In this document: piece by piece, positions 35,708-44,771 of the stretch
Layout: each line of letters starts with the position of its first letter
How positions within the stretch are numbered: position 1 is the stretch's first letter
From: Chersky-840 sp963838775
GTDB lineage: Bacteria; Actinomycetota; Acidimicrobiia; Acidimicrobiales; UBA8190
Reading direction: 5' to 3'
Length of the DNA stretch: 64,000 nucleotides
NCBI GenBank assembly: GCA_963838775.1
Contig: CAWISP010000034.1
Location: forward strand, 94,704 to 158,703
Position numbers and translations under genes: made by a program
The notes under the pieces: model-generated
Told to the model about the DNA's origin: nothing
Databases searched by the model: none
The model's input: only the letters and a program-made list of their open reading frames with translations

Positions 35708-36349
35708 GTGTCACGGACCCAGGAGGAGCGCAAGGCGGACACCCGGGCCCGGCTGCTCGATGCCGCCGCCGGACTGTTCGCGGAGCGGGGTATCGACGCT
35801 GTCTCCGTCGACACCGTGGCCGACGCAGCCGGCCGCACGTCGGGAGCGGTCTACGCGCATTTCGGATCGAAACAGGGCCTGCTCATGGCGCTTCTCGACG
35901 AATGGGCCCATTCCCTTCTCACAGTGATCGCCGCCGAGTTCGAGTTGGCCGCCACGGTCGAGGACCGGTTGCGGGCGGTGGCCGCCAATGTCGTGACCAA
36001 CCCCAGCGACCAGACCCGCCGGCTCCTGCTGCTGGAGCGCGAATTGTGGCTGCGTGCCACCCGCGACCCCAATGTGGCCGGGGCGATGCAGACCCGGTCG
36101 CGCCACGCCCACGACTGGCTGAGAAAGGGCTTCGCGACATGGATGGACGACGGTCTCATAGCGCCCATCGCACCCCCTGACGTCCTGGCCACCGTGTTCC
36201 GTGCCCTGGTGATCGGGTTCGAGACCCAGCACCGCATCGACCCCGACAGCCTCGACACCGACGTCGTGGCCGCCGCACTCGCACTCGTGACCGGTGCCGG
36301 GCCGGATGCAGCACGCGTTGCCTCGCCCTCCCGGTCCCACGGAGCCTGA
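35708..36349 (+). CDS. TetR-family transcriptional regulator
   Basis: Ligand-responsive repressor. The helix-turn-helix is at residues 27-50 (SVDTVADAAGRTSGAVYAHFGSKQGLL form), followed by a helical ligand-binding domain (LLLERELWLRATRDPNVAGAM). The best start is GTG at 35708 behind AAGGAG; a TTG at 35690 lacks this. About 213 residues. It is followed 81 bases later by a nitronate monooxygenase-like gene in the same direction, so this gene may control it. A palindrome upstream suggests self-control. Confidence 0.92.
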   Translation: MSRTQEERKADTRARLLDAAAGLFAERGIDAVSVDTVADAAGRTSGAVYAHFGSKQGLLMALLDEWAHSLLTVIAAEFELAATVEDRLRAVAANVVTNPSDQTRRLLLLERELWLRATRDPNVAGAMQTRSRHAHDWLRKGFATWMDDGLIAPIAPPDVLATVFRALVIGFETQHRIDPDSLDTDVVAAALALVTGAGPDAARVASPSRSHGA

Positions 36350-36430
36350 GCGCCTTACCGCACCCTGAACCGACCCTTCACCTAGAGATCCAGAAACCAG
36401 AGACCCACAACCGCAAACAAGGAGACAGCC

Positions 36431-37555
36431 GTGCACACCGAGATCTGCGACCGACTCGGCATCGAGTTCCCCATCTTCGCCTTCACCCACTGCCGCGACG
36501 TCGTGGCGGCGGTGTCCAACGCGGGCGGGATCGGGGTCCTCGGCGCCATCGGATTCTCCCCTGAGGAGCTCGAGATCGAGCTCGCCTGGTTGGACGAGCA
36601 CGTGGGCGACAATCCCTACGGCGTCGACATCGTCATCCCGGGCAAGTACGAAGGCATGGGCGAGATGGACCCGGTGAAGCTCGAGGCGCAGCTCCAGTCG
36701 ATGGTCCCCGATGACCACCGCCGCTTCGCGCGACGCCTCCTCGCCGAGCACGGCGTGCCCGAGCCCGCCGAGGACCAGAAGCGGAGCGGGATGATGGGAT
36801 GGACCGAGGCGACGGGCAAGCCGCTCTTGGCGGCCGCGCTGCGCCACGACAAGGTCAAGCTCATCGCCAACGCCCTGGGAACGCCCCCGGCGGACGTGAT
36901 CGCACAGGTGCAGGCCTCGGGCCGGCTCATCGGCGCGCTGGCCGGTTCGGTCAAGCACGCCATGAGCCACAAAGCGGCCGGCCTCGACTTCATCGTGTGC
37001 CAGGGCACCGAGGGGGGCGGCCACACCGGGGACGTGGGATCGCTCGTCCTGTGGCCCGAGGTCATCGACGCCGTCTCCCCCCTGCCGGTGCTCGCTGCAG
37101 GCGGGGTGGGCAGTGGTCGCCAGATCGCCGCCGCCCTGGCCATGGGGGCTCAAGGAGTGTGGGGCGGAACCCTGTGGCTCACAGTGGAGGAAGCGAACAC
37201 GTCGCCGGGGCAGATGAAGGCCTATCTCGCCGCCACGAGCCGGGACACGGTGAGGTCGAAGTCCTTCACGGGCAAGCCGTGCCGCATGCTCAAGAACGAC
37301 TGGACCGAGGCCTGGGAACGCCCCGACACGCCTGATCCCCTCCCTATGCCGCTGCAGATGATGGTGGCCATCGAGGCGGTCGGCGCCACCCATCGTTATC
37401 CCGAAGAAGCCAAGGACGTCGCCTTCAACCCGTGCGGACAGGTCATCGGACGCGCCACCCGGGTGCGCAAGACACGTGACGTGATCTTCGACCTCGTCGA
37501 GGAGTACGCCGAAGCCGTCGAACGACTGTCGCAGACCGCCCGCGTCGAGGTCTGA
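36431..37555 (+). CDS. Nitronate monooxygenase (2-nitropropane dioxygenase) family
   Basis: FMN-dependent TIM-barrel enzyme. N-terminal CDRLGIEFPIFAFTHCRDV and NAGGIGVLGAIGFSPEEL are family text; the phosphate-binding and catalytic region reads IVCQGTEGGGHTGDVGSLVL with the conserved His, then VLAAGGVGSGRQIAAALAMGAQGVWGGT. GTG at 36431 follows AAGGAG at a good distance. 374 residues. The natural substrate of most family members is unknown; detoxification of nitronates is one possibility. Likely in one transcription unit with, or controlled by, the TetR gene. Confidence 0.88.
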   Translation: MHTEICDRLGIEFPIFAFTHCRDVVAAVSNAGGIGVLGAIGFSPEELEIELAWLDEHVGDNPYGVDIVIPGKYEGMGEMDPVKLEAQLQSMVPDDHRRFARRLLAEHGVPEPAEDQKRSGMMGWTEATGKPLLAAALRHDKVKLIANALGTPPADVIAQVQASGRLIGALAGSVKHAMSHKAAGLDFIVCQGTEGGGHTGDVGSLVLWPEVIDAVSPLPVLAAGGVGSGRQIAAALAMGAQGVWGGTLWLTVEEANTSPGQMKAYLAATSRDTVRSKSFTGKPCRMLKNDWTEAWERPDTPDPLPMPLQMMVAIEAVGATHRYPEEAKDVAFNPCGQVIGRATRVRKTRDVIFDLVEEYAEAVERLSQTARVEV

Positions 37556-37737
37556 CCGGACCTTTCCAAAACCTCGACCCGGCGCCGTCGTCGCTCGTCC
37601 CGTCGGCGGTCCTTCGGGGAAGCTGGAGCACATTGATCGTCTGAGGCTTCGTCGCGGCCCAGGTCAGGGGCGCCACCCGCGGCAGCGAGGTCCTGCCTTC
37701 GAACATGACGTGCGGGAATCGGCGCGAAGGTTTCGGT

Positions 37738-38166
37738 GTGTCCACCGTCAGCTCGTCGGTCTCTCCCTCCCCCATTGGTCAGGCGCGAGGTTCCGCTCGG
37801 ATCGTTTTCCTGACCGTTGCCGTGACGTTGATCCTCGGGGGCTGTTCCCAAGCGCCGAGCATCCCGGCGACGGTCAAAGGGCCGAGCTTCCCCTCTGTCG
37901 TCACCGACGTTCACTGTGAACCGCAGGCCCGATCGGTGCTCGTGACGGGCACCCTGGCCGGCGTGTCCACCGCTCCGGCGTACTCAGGGGTGGTGGCTAC
38001 GATCTACGACGCACACAGGAAACAGATCGGGTCGGCTGAGGGACCGACCATCGTTCTGAACAATGGCCAGTCTGTGCCGATCTCGATGACCGTGGACGTC
38101 ACGGGGACGCCGGCGTCGTGCCTCGTGACTTGGGGAGCGGGACCACCACCACCGTCACCGGGTTGA
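37738..38166 (+). CDS. Small lipoprotein with an FxLYD-like domain
   Basis: A lipobox ends the signal peptide (VFLTVAVTLILGGCSQAP, Cys about residue 36). After a short linker the mature part holds one beta-rich domain: VTDVHCEPQARSVLVTGTLAG, YSGVVATIYDAHRKQIGSAEG, VPISMTVDVTGTPASCLVTWG. Secondary-structure pattern and the two Cys resemble FxLYD-type extracellular domains; this is a weak likeness. GTG at 37738 after GAAGG. About 142 residues. Surface lipoprotein of unknown role. Confidence 0.65.
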   Translation: MSTVSSSVSPSPIGQARGSARIVFLTVAVTLILGGCSQAPSIPATVKGPSFPSVVTDVHCEPQARSVLVTGTLAGVSTAPAYSGVVATIYDAHRKQIGSAEGPTIVLNNGQSVPISMTVDVTGTPASCLVTWGAGPPPPSPG

Positions 38167-38684
38167 TCGCACCCGAGAGGCGCTCGCCGTTGGCCCAGAA
38201 CTTGGGGGGGGTTCGACCATGCCAGGTCCTCGATCTTTCCCCCGTTTCCCGCGCAACACTCAGAGCCGCCCTTCAGCCCACCAGCCGCGGTGACGATGCT
38301 GCACACTTATCCGAGATTCCGATCTTCGGGGGGACGTGCTGCGTGGATGTCGAACAGAAGGCGTACTTCATCCTCGATGTTCCACCCTCAGCGAGAACGG
38401 CTCGGCTTCTCACCCAGACCTTTGGATGGACGATCCAATACCAGTGGCTGGTCGAGGACACCGGCGGCCACATCGAAATTCGGCGGATCGACTCGGAATC
38501 ACTTCGCTCCGATCATGTGGACCCGTCCGACGCCGCCGCCGTTGTCGCCCACGTCGAACTTCGGATGAACGCCGAGGGCTACGACTGCACCCGCCGCCCG
38601 ACCGAGGAGCCGCCGGTGGTCACAAGCTGGACCATGCAGTCTCGTGCAACCGCCGCACACCCCAGCCACGGGCGCCCTCGATGA
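38118..38684 (+). CDS. Hypothetical protein, start uncertain
   Basis: Not recognised. The middle part looks like real protein (GTCCVDVEQKAYFILDVPPSARTARLLTQTFGW, DAAAVVAHVELRMNAEGYDC), but the first 50 residues overlap the lipoprotein gene and are less convincing, so the true start may be near 38270. Its stop overlaps the ATG of the next small gene as ATGA, which favours both being translated. No signal peptide or membrane helix is evident. Confidence 0.4.
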   Translation: MPRDLGSGTTTTVTGLIAPERRSPLAQNLGGVRPCQVLDLSPVSRATLRAALQPTSRGDDAAHLSEIPIFGGTCCVDVEQKAYFILDVPPSARTARLLTQTFGWTIQYQWLVEDTGGHIEIRRIDSESLRSDHVDPSDAAAVVAHVELRMNAEGYDCTRRPTEEPPVVTSWTMQSRATAAHPSHGRPR

Positions 38685-38944
38685 ACGGCAACCCGGCGAG
38701 GCACACCCGATGGCTGTTCGTGGCGGCAGGCCGCAGAGGCGAGGAAGGTCGGACCACAGGAGATGCTGAAGACGCATTCGCCGCTGCGATTCCTGAGAAG
38801 GAGCATCGCGAGGTGGCGGCGATGTTCAAGCACGTCATCGGTGCCGTCGACAAAGTCAACGAGCAGTGTGGGAATCCACCGGATTCGACCGGACCCGGGT
38901 CGTCGCCGGCGGATCTTTGTCGGAGCACCATCGGAGGATGGTGA
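38681..38944 (+). CDS. Hypothetical small protein
   Basis: 87 residues starting at an ATG that overlaps the previous stop (ATGA). The central stretch EDAFAAAIPEKEHREVAAMFKHVIGAVDKVNEQCG could be two helices. The stop again overlaps a GTG (38941) preceded by GGAGG, but what follows is only 23 codons. No family recognised. Kept because of the coupled overlap; a chance reading frame is possible. Confidence 0.35.
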   Translation: MNGNPARHTRWLFVAAGRRGEEGRTTGDAEDAFAAAIPEKEHREVAAMFKHVIGAVDKVNEQCGNPPDSTGPGSSPADLCRSTIGGW

Positions 38945-39012
38945 CCGATTTGCTGGGCGCTCAGCGCCGGTTGGACCAAATACGCAAGGCAGAGGTGGGT
39001 AGCGGGTCGTAG

Positions 39013-39343
39013 CCCTGTCGCTCCTTGTCAACCTCCCATCACGTCGTCACGGCGACAGTGGAGTAAGCCTTGGGGGATGCCCTCGGGAAAGCTGAAGAAC
39101 ATCAAGTAATTTGGGCCGAACTGCGCCCCAGGTCAGAGGCTCGACCCCAGGTCAGGGCGCATGTATCGCAAAACCACGCAAGCGATGACAACCATCCGCA
39201 TCTCGTCATCTCGTCATCTCGTCACGAAGGACCGTCCGCTCGGCAACTGACGTGCTGCCTAATTGCAGATCAGCCTTCCGGACGGAGTGGGCGGTGTTGG
39301 CGGACCTGACACCTTCGTCCCCTCCCGTGGAAGAGTGATACCT
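39013..39343. other. Intergenic stretch with an 8-bp triple repeat
   Basis: No gene is supported. ATCTCGTC occurs three times in tandem at 39200-39223. The base composition is lower in GC than the flanking genes. The PNPOx-like gene downstream probably has its promoter here. Confidence 0.4.
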
Positions 39344-39754
39344 GTGAACGAGAATCTGGTCGAACTGTCAGAAGATGAGTGCCTCGATCTGCTCGGTGCC
39401 CACTCGGTTGGACGGATCGCCGTCGTCCGTGACAGGCAACCCCTGATCTTCCCGGTCAACTACGTCCTCGACGGACGGACCGTGGCCTTCCGAACCGATC
39501 CCGGGACCAAGCTCACCGGGGCGACGCTCGGACGGGTGGCCTTTCAGATCGATTCAACTGACCCGCTGGCCTGGGAGGGGTGGAGCGTGCTCGTAAAGGG
39601 CATCGGCACAGACATAACCGATGCTCGTGACGCTCGATCCAAGCGCATCGTGTCTAGCTTGCTCGTACCTTGGGCGGGAGGAGCAAAAGAGCACTGGGTC
39701 GCCATCGCTTCGCCAGTCTTCACGGGGCGACGCATCGTCCACCGACCTCGGTGA
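39344..39754 (+). CDS. Pyridoxamine 5'-phosphate oxidase-like flavin/F420-binding protein
   Basis: Split-barrel protein of the PNPOx-like superfamily. VELSEDECLDLLGAHSVGRIAVVRDRQPLIFPVNYVLDG and FRTDPGTKL are characteristic of the small family whose members bind FMN, F420 or haem. GTG at 39344 follows GGAAGAG. 136 residues, the size of single-domain members. In mycobacteria relatives respond to hypoxia or nitric oxide; a link with the DevS-like kinase at the right end is possible but only inferred. Alone on the plus strand. Confidence 0.8.
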   Translation: MNENLVELSEDECLDLLGAHSVGRIAVVRDRQPLIFPVNYVLDGRTVAFRTDPGTKLTGATLGRVAFQIDSTDPLAWEGWSVLVKGIGTDITDARDARSKRIVSSLLVPWAGGAKEHWVAIASPVFTGRRIVHRPR

Positions 39755-39840
39755 TAGGGGCCATTCGCACGGACGCGCCCTCGACCAAGCATCCCGCCGC
39801 TGGTGCTCCCCGAGTCTACGGCGGTGGGCGATTCCGGGTC

Positions 39841-40041
39841 TCAGGATCTTCCGGCCCATCGGAAGGAACCGACGTCCTCGGAGTGGGCGAGGTGGAGGCC
39901 AGCACCGGTCGCCAGTTGGCCCACCTCCAGCAGCGTCCCTCGCCCGTCCTCTTGGCTGCCGTCGGAGTATGTGATCACGAATGACGCCAGCCCGTCCCCG
40001 GTCGTGGCCATGTGACCGTCGATACTCTCGATCTCGACCAC
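39841..40041 (-). CDS. Small hypothetical protein
   Basis: 66 residues (MVEIESIDGHMATTGDGLASFVITYSDG... in short pieces). Not recognised. GTG at 40041 has a strong GGGAGGTG eight bases upstream, which is the main reason to accept it. Beta-rich, slightly acidic, no signal peptide. It may be a truncated domain. Confidence 0.5.
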   Translation of the reverse strand: MVEIESIDGHMATTGDGLASFVITYSDGSQEDGRGTLLEVGQLATGAGLHLAHSEDVGSFRWAGRS

Positions 40042-40743
40042 TGCAGATTCACCTCCCGCCAGAGGTGGGGCATGGGCGGGGTCCGGCCCGACTCGATACC
40101 CCTGATCACCCCTGCGGGGGGGGCGACCTGGTCACGATACAAGGACCCCGCATCAGTGTTGTGTGAACCGTGGTGTGAGGCCCATAGACATGCCGCATCC
40201 CCCGGGCATACGGTGGCAAGCGGGTGACTCCGGGGGGTCGGTGCACCTCCATGGCACCATGAGTACCCAAAGGGACTGGCGGGACACGGTGGCAACGCCC
40301 CAGACGAGTCGGAAGTCACGAACCGATGGCGATGCCCGTGTCCCGGCCTCCCTGAGTAGTCCCTAAGAAGTGGTGCGAAGGCCATTGCCATTCACGCTGC
40401 CGTGTGCTGATACTGAGGCAGCGAGGCTCCACGACCAAGCGCACGACCGCCGTGGTGCCAAGCCAGCGGGTCTGGGGCTGGTGACGATTGGTCGTGTGCA
40501 TGTGGGCCTGCCCAGCGACCCCGGGGATGGACTGTCGTAGCCGAGTCTCCCCGGGGTTGGCTCCCTCACCCAATCCGACCCCTGGAATCCGAAACGCCTT
40601 GACCTTGTCGGTCCACGGTCCAAAGGGGTCACCTCCGTTCGGTCAGGGCGTCCAGTTCGACCACCTGTCTTAGGACCCTGGTGCCGGGTGCGGGTGTGGT
40701 GCATCCTGAGACTCAAGTTGCCCAACCGGAGAGGGGGCACATC
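40042..40743. other. Non-coding stretch
   Basis: About 700 bases in which no reading frame has convincing codon use or a ribosome-binding site on either strand. The GC content falls and short purine/pyrimidine runs appear. Likely decayed accessory DNA. The promoter and GGAGAGGGGGC ribosome-binding site of the next membrane-protein gene lie at its right end. Confidence 0.4.
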
Positions 40744-41016
40744 ATGGGACGGGATGCGTCGCCGACAATCGCCAGAGGCTCCGCCGGAAACTCGGCGAAG
40801 AAGAGCCACCTATGGACGATCAGATGGGTGGTGATTGTGCTCGTGGCCCTTTGGGGCATCTTCTCGGGAGTCGATCATGGACCGCTACTTGTGGTCGCCT
40901 CCGGCGCTATCGGCTTGTGCCTCGTTGGACTCGCTTACGGGGTCTTCCGGGGTGTGGTCCGGCTCCTTCATCTTCTTGGCAAGGCTCACCACAGCGGGGC
41001 ACACCGCCGGGCGTGA
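40744..41016 (+). CDS. Small membrane protein, two helices
   Basis: 90 residues. After a charged N-terminus (SPTIARGSAGNSAKKSH) come two helices (LWTIRWVVIVLVALWGIFSG and GPLLVVASGAIGLCLVGLAYG), then a short basic tail (HLLGKAHHSGAHRRA). ATG at 40744 follows GGAGAGGGGGC at good spacing. No known family recognised. Confidence 0.65.
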   Translation: MGRDASPTIARGSAGNSAKKSHLWTIRWVVIVLVALWGIFSGVDHGPLLVVASGAIGLCLVGLAYGVFRGVVRLLHLLGKAHHSGAHRRA

Positions 41017-41156
41017 CCACGCCGTGACCGAGATACTGGGTCTGGTCGGACCTGATCGACGTCATGCGGGTCGGCCTCCCATGGCCCGTTCGCGATCCAT
41101 TCGATGGCGGTGTGCGAAGAGACTCAGAGGATTTAGACCCTATTGCCATCAGTTTC

Positions 41157-41992
41157 TCAAGCGATCATCTGCGTGGCGTAGGCGACGAGGCCGCCCGCCG
41201 GATCCCAGAGCTCCATCTCCACCGACGCGTAACCGTCTCCGGCGTGGCGGGCACGGTTGTGGCCGAGCAGCCACGGCGACGAGGCCGTCCCGAGGATGTG
41301 GACGGTGAGATCGGCACTGGGCCCGAACCACGGGGGGAGACCCGGCCCCATACGCTCTCCCACCGCGCCCGGCATCGTGTCGCACAGCGCCACCAGTGCC
41401 AGGGGATCCCACTCGCCGGTGTCGGAGATCGGTGGCTCATCGAACCGGTACCAGTAGGCGCGCTCGGAGGAGGTGGGCTCCCAGTCGTCCCAGGGAGCGT
41501 GGCCGATGGCGGGCCGTGACTCGACACGTTCCCAGAACGAGGCGGGGGCGAACCCCGTCACACCCTCGGGAAGCGGATCGCGAAATGATGGGCACTGCTC
41601 GGGCGGCGGCACCGCGGGGCAGGCGACGTCGGTGAATTCGAACCCGTGGCGCGAACCCCCGAAGACCGCTACCGCGGTGTGCCCGCAATCGGCGCCCACG
41701 GAGCGGACCGTGGCCGTGGCCTGGGACATCGTCCGGCCCCGACGCAGCACCGTGACATCGATGTCGACGGGCCCCGGGGGGACCTGAGCGGCGAATACCG
41801 TCGTCACAGAGCGCAGCGACTCACCGGGCATGCCCAACTCGGCCGCCACGGCCCGCAAACCCAGGGCGGTGACCACCCCTCCGTGGGGCAGCACGGGCGC
41901 ATTCCACTGATCGCTGATCACGGCGTCGTACGCGCCGCGTGCCCGGGGTGTGGTTCCACCGTGGTCTGACGACCGAAGGCCGAGGTGTGCAT
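41157..41992 (-). pseudogene. Acyl-CoA thioesterase-like protein with 5' frameshift
   Basis: Double-hotdog thioesterase family (TesB-like/4HBT_3). The N-terminal strand reads SAFGRQTTVEPHP in the frame of ATG 41992; from about 41945 the family text goes on in another frame (ARGAYDAVISDQWNAPVLPHGGVV, VTTVFAAQVPPGPVDIDV, WLLGHNRARHAGDGYASVEMELWDPAGG). One base appears missing inside CACCCCGGGC. A GTG start in the second frame (VHAHLGL) gives an intact but less family-like protein, so it may still be functional. A second broken thioesterase of the same family lies at 52460-53297. Confidence 0.7.
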
Positions 41993-42084
41993 GAACCGGT
42001 CGATCGTACCGGCACGCAGAGACGCCGCACCCTGCCACAGGCACCGATCCGAACGCCGCCTCCGGCCCCCGTAGGATCTCCGTC

Positions 42085-42429
42085 GTGGAACCCGCCGTGC
42101 TCAAGCGCTACCGCGTCATGGCCTACACGACCGCCGTGCTTCTGATCGTGCTCGTCTTCGTGGCCGTCCCTCTCCAGGTGGCCGGTCACCCCGGCCTCGC
42201 CACCGTCGTCGGCACCATGCACGGATTCCTCTACATCATCTATCTCTTCGTCGCCTTCCAGTTGACCCGAACCATGCACATCCCGGTGTTCCGGACGGTC
42301 CTCGTCCTGATCGCCGGCACCGTTCCCTTCGGGGCGATCATCGCCGAGCGCAGGCTGACATCGGAATACTCACGACAGGTGCGCCGCGCCGCCAAGGGGA
42401 ACGCGGGGACGGCACCGCAGGAGGCCTGA
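42085..42429 (+). CDS. DUF3817 membrane protein
   Basis: 114 residues, three helices (YTTAVLLIVLVFVAVPLQVAG, GTMHGFLYIIYLFVAFQLT, VFRTVLVLIAGTVPFGAIIAE) and a short basic tail; the HGFLYIIYLFVAFQL pattern is that of DUF3817 proteins widespread in actinobacteria. GTG start at 42085. Six bases before the next membrane-protein gene, so likely an operon. No function is known for the family. Confidence 0.8.
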   Translation: MEPAVLKRYRVMAYTTAVLLIVLVFVAVPLQVAGHPGLATVVGTMHGFLYIIYLFVAFQLTRTMHIPVFRTVLVLIAGTVPFGAIIAERRLTSEYSRQVRRAAKGNAGTAPQEA

Positions 42430-42435
42430 GCGGTC

Positions 42436-42873
42436 GTGGCTGGAGGAGCATCACCTCGGCGCCCCTTCGACCGCCGGCGTTGGTTCACCACGCGTGCCCT
42501 CATGGCCCATGCTGCGCTCATCGTCTGGATTCCCGGCTGCGCCGTCGCCTCCTGGTGGCAGGTGGGGATCGGGCTCTCCGGCGACTCGCTCGGTTGGATC
42601 TATTCGGTGATGTGGCCGTGCTTCGCGCTGTTCGGCACCGTGTTCTGGTGGCACTTCGTCCACGACGATCCCGACAGCATCGGTCGCCGGGGTCTGCGCC
42701 GTCTCCAGGAGGCCGCCGTCGTCGAGAGCGCCGGCCAAGCGCCCGTCGAGCCCGACGTCCGCGAGATCGCGTTGGCCCGTGCCGAGGCCGAGGATCCCGA
42801 ATTGGCGGAGTACAACGCGTATCTGGCCGCACTGGCCCGCGACTCGCGTCCGGGCTCGCGCCCTGAGCGCTGA
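42436..42873 (+). CDS. Small two-helix membrane protein
   Basis: 145 residues. Two helices (HAALIVWIPGCAVASWWQVGI and LGWIYSVMWPCFALFGTVFWW) are followed by a cytoplasmic, acidic, helical tail (EIALARAEAEDPELAEYNAYLAALA). The residue pattern is typical of a conserved actinobacterial membrane protein found next to DUF3817 genes, but no function is known. GTG at 42436, six bases after the DUF3817 stop. Confidence 0.7.
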   Translation: MAGGASPRRPFDRRRWFTTRALMAHAALIVWIPGCAVASWWQVGIGLSGDSLGWIYSVMWPCFALFGTVFWWHFVHDDPDSIGRRGLRRLQEAAVVESAGQAPVEPDVREIALARAEAEDPELAEYNAYLAALARDSRPGSRPER

Positions 42874-42970
42874 CCCGCGCCCAGCGAGGACAAGACCGCT
42901 GCCCGCGAGGCGTCCGGCGTCGAGACACCATGAGCCGGGAGACGGGAGCCGGAGACGGGGGCACGTGGCG

Positions 42971-43660
42971 ATGACTGGTCAACCGTCGGTGGACGGCGCC
43001 GAGGGAGACGTCGTGATCAGGCGTTACCAGTCCCGTGACCGGGCTCAGGTTCGACACATCTGCCATGTGACCGGCTACATGGGTGAGCCCGCCGACTGGA
43101 TGTGGCGTGACGTCGAGAGCTTCGCCGACCTTTTCACGAGTTACTACACCGACGCAGAGCCCGAGTCGGCCCTGGTGGCCGAGCTCGACGGCGTGGTGGC
43201 GGGATATCTGCTCGGATGCGTCGACTCCCGCCACGCCTGGAACCCCGCCACGATCTTCGGGCGGCATTTCGTGCGGCGCGGGATCGGGTTCCGGCCCGGA
43301 ACGGCCGGTGTGGTGTGGCGCTCCTTCGGCGACGTGGTGGTCGACGGCCTCCATCGCCGGCTCCCGCCCGTGTCCGTCTACGACGACCAATGGCCTGCCC
43401 ACCTCCACATCGACCTCCTTCCGTCGATCCGGGGACGCGGCGTGGGGGCCATGTTGCTGCGCGCCTGGGTCGACCACCTGCAGGGTGCCGGCGTGCCCGG
43501 TTGCTATCTCGAGACGCTGGGCGAGAACCACCGCGCCATCGCCTTCTTCGAGGCCATGGGCTTTCACCGCCGCGGCCGGCCCACGTCGGCTCCGGGGCTG
43601 CGATCTCCCGCCGGCCAGCGCCACACCGTTAAACTCATGGTGCAAGTCTTCGATCGGTGA
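42971..43660 (+). CDS. GNAT-family N-acetyltransferase
   Basis: Acetyl-CoA-dependent acetyltransferase. The acetyl-CoA loop is HLHIDLLPSIRGRGVGAMLLRAWVDHL (motif A: RGRGVGAM), followed by YLETLGENHRAIAFFEAMGFHRRGRP. N-terminal IRRYQSRDRAQVRHICHVTGY is also family-like. ATG at 42971 with GGGGGC upstream; a GTG at 42965 is equally possible. About 229 residues. The acceptor cannot be predicted. Convergent with the DUF202 gene. Confidence 0.87.
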   Translation: MTGQPSVDGAEGDVVIRRYQSRDRAQVRHICHVTGYMGEPADWMWRDVESFADLFTSYYTDAEPESALVAELDGVVAGYLLGCVDSRHAWNPATIFGRHFVRRGIGFRPGTAGVVWRSFGDVVVDGLHRRLPPVSVYDDQWPAHLHIDLLPSIRGRGVGAMLLRAWVDHLQGAGVPGCYLETLGENHRAIAFFEAMGFHRRGRPTSAPGLRSPAGQRHTVKLMVQVFDR

Positions 43661-43685
43661 TATCGACGGCCCCGCCGACCGCCGG

Positions 43686-44090
43686 TCAGGGGTGGATGAA
43701 CAGCACCGCGATCGTCGCCACCATCAGGGCCACCATGTACACGCTCAGGACCACCAACCGCTGCGGGCTCACATGGAGGTATCGGCCGGCACGGATGGCC
43801 GGGTCCCCCGCCCGCTGACGGAACAGGCCGAAGCAGACCAGTCCCACGGCCAGGACCCCCCATCCCGCGCCCAAGATCAAGAAGGGCACCGCGGGGAGGT
43901 GGGCGACCTCGGGGACGATGCGGCCCACGGCCAGTGCGACCCCTATGGCCGCGAACGCCGTACGCCACCATGCCAGCAACGTTCGTTCCTGGGCCAGATA
44001 GGTGCGGCGGGTGGGATCACCGAATTCCCGGTCCGAGTCGGTCGGCCCCACCGACGCATCATGCCCGACGGGACCGCACGACCCCGGCAT
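43686..44090 (-). CDS. DUF202 membrane protein
   Basis: 134 residues. The conserved start of the domain is RRTYLAQERTLLAWWRTAFAAIGVALAVGR, followed by two further helices (FLILGAGWGVLAVGLVCFGLF, LVVLSVYMVALMVATIAVLFI). The family (DUF202/YidH-like) is small, three-helix and of unknown function. ATG at 44090; the lipoprotein gene upstream ends 20 bases before it on the same strand, so both may be expressed from the iron-box promoter. Confidence 0.8.
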   Translation of the reverse strand: MPGSCGPVGHDASVGPTDSDREFGDPTRRTYLAQERTLLAWWRTAFAAIGVALAVGRIVPEVAHLPAVPFLILGAGWGVLAVGLVCFGLFRQRAGDPAIRAGRYLHVSPQRLVVLSVYMVALMVATIAVLFIHP

Positions 44091-44110
44091 CGTCGGGTGG
44101 GGCGGCCGCG

Positions 44111-44680
44111 TCAGCCCGTACAGGTCCAGGCGATCGTGCCCGAGATTCCTCCCTGCCACCCCGGGTAGGGGTTGTCGTCGTCCCCGGGCACGTGGGTGAA
44201 CGTGACGTTGCCCGAACCGTCAGCATCGACCCGCATCGACGCCGTCGCGTCCGAGCTCGTCAGGTCATAGGTCTCCTGGCCAACACCCAATGCCCCATTC
44301 CCCGCGTCGAGGACGCTCTGGGGATAGTGGCCCGGTCCGTGATAGCCCCGCGCTCTCGTCCCGATCTGGATCTCCACGGGGTTGTTGATCGACGGCGGGG
44401 TGGGCACGACCCAGGTGTCGGAGCCCGTCGACGATCGATCACCGTGGGTCGCCGCTTCGCTGCACGACGACACCTTCTTCGCCGTCAACGAGTCGGTGAA
44501 GCTCTCCTTGGTGTGGATCTCGCCCGTGACGGCGATCGTGGCGTGGAACACCACGGGACCGACAGCCGAAGGGGAACCCCCGCATGCCGTTGCCACAAGA
44601 CCGACGGGAACGAGGATCGCCACCGCCCACCTTGCGCTGCGCCTGGCCTGTCGTTGCGGCCAGATCGTCCTAGGCGGCAC
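44111..44680 (-). CDS. Secreted lipoprotein behind an iron box
   Basis: Lipobox VGLVATACGGSPSAVG sets the lipidated Cys near residue 33. The mature part is a single beta-rich domain with two Cys (KVSSCSEAATHG and the final IAWTCTG) likely forming a disulfide, and segments HATIAVTGEIHTKESFTDSL and DATASMRVDADGSGNVTFTHV. No known family recognised. GTG at 44680 with GAAGGAG seven bases upstream. A perfect-looking DtxR/IdeR iron box lies 53 bases before the start, so it should be repressed when iron is plentiful. A role in iron or haem handling at the surface is inferred from that alone. Confidence 0.75.
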   Translation of the reverse strand: MPPRTIWPQRQARRSARWAVAILVPVGLVATACGGSPSAVGPVVFHATIAVTGEIHTKESFTDSLTAKKVSSCSEAATHGDRSSTGSDTWVVPTPPSINNPVEIQIGTRARGYHGPGHYPQSVLDAGNGALGVGQETYDLTSSDATASMRVDADGSGNVTFTHVPGDDDNPYPGWQGGISGTIAWTCTG

Positions 44681-44732
44681 GGGACGCTCCTTCAGTCGGC
44701 TCGGACACGGTGACGGTCCGTCGCTGAGCATC

Positions 44733-44751
44733 TTAGGTAAGGCTAACCTAA
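44733..44751. promoter_or_regulatory. DtxR/IdeR iron box
   Basis: TTAGGTAAGGCTAACCTAA matches the 19-bp IdeR/DtxR consensus TTAGGTTAGGCTAACCTAA at 18 of 19 positions and is close to a perfect palindrome. It lies between the divergent lipoprotein gene (start 44680) and the membrane-anchored protein gene (44772), so it can control either or both. A partial repeat (ACCTAAGGTAAGG) continues to 44758, possibly a second dimer site. Confidence 0.92.
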
Positions 44752-44771
44752 GGTAAGGCCGTAAACTCTGC

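Noticed and set aside
38941..39012. 23-codon frame coupled to the previous stop by GTGA
   Set aside because: Too short to judge and with no recognisable feature beyond the overlap.
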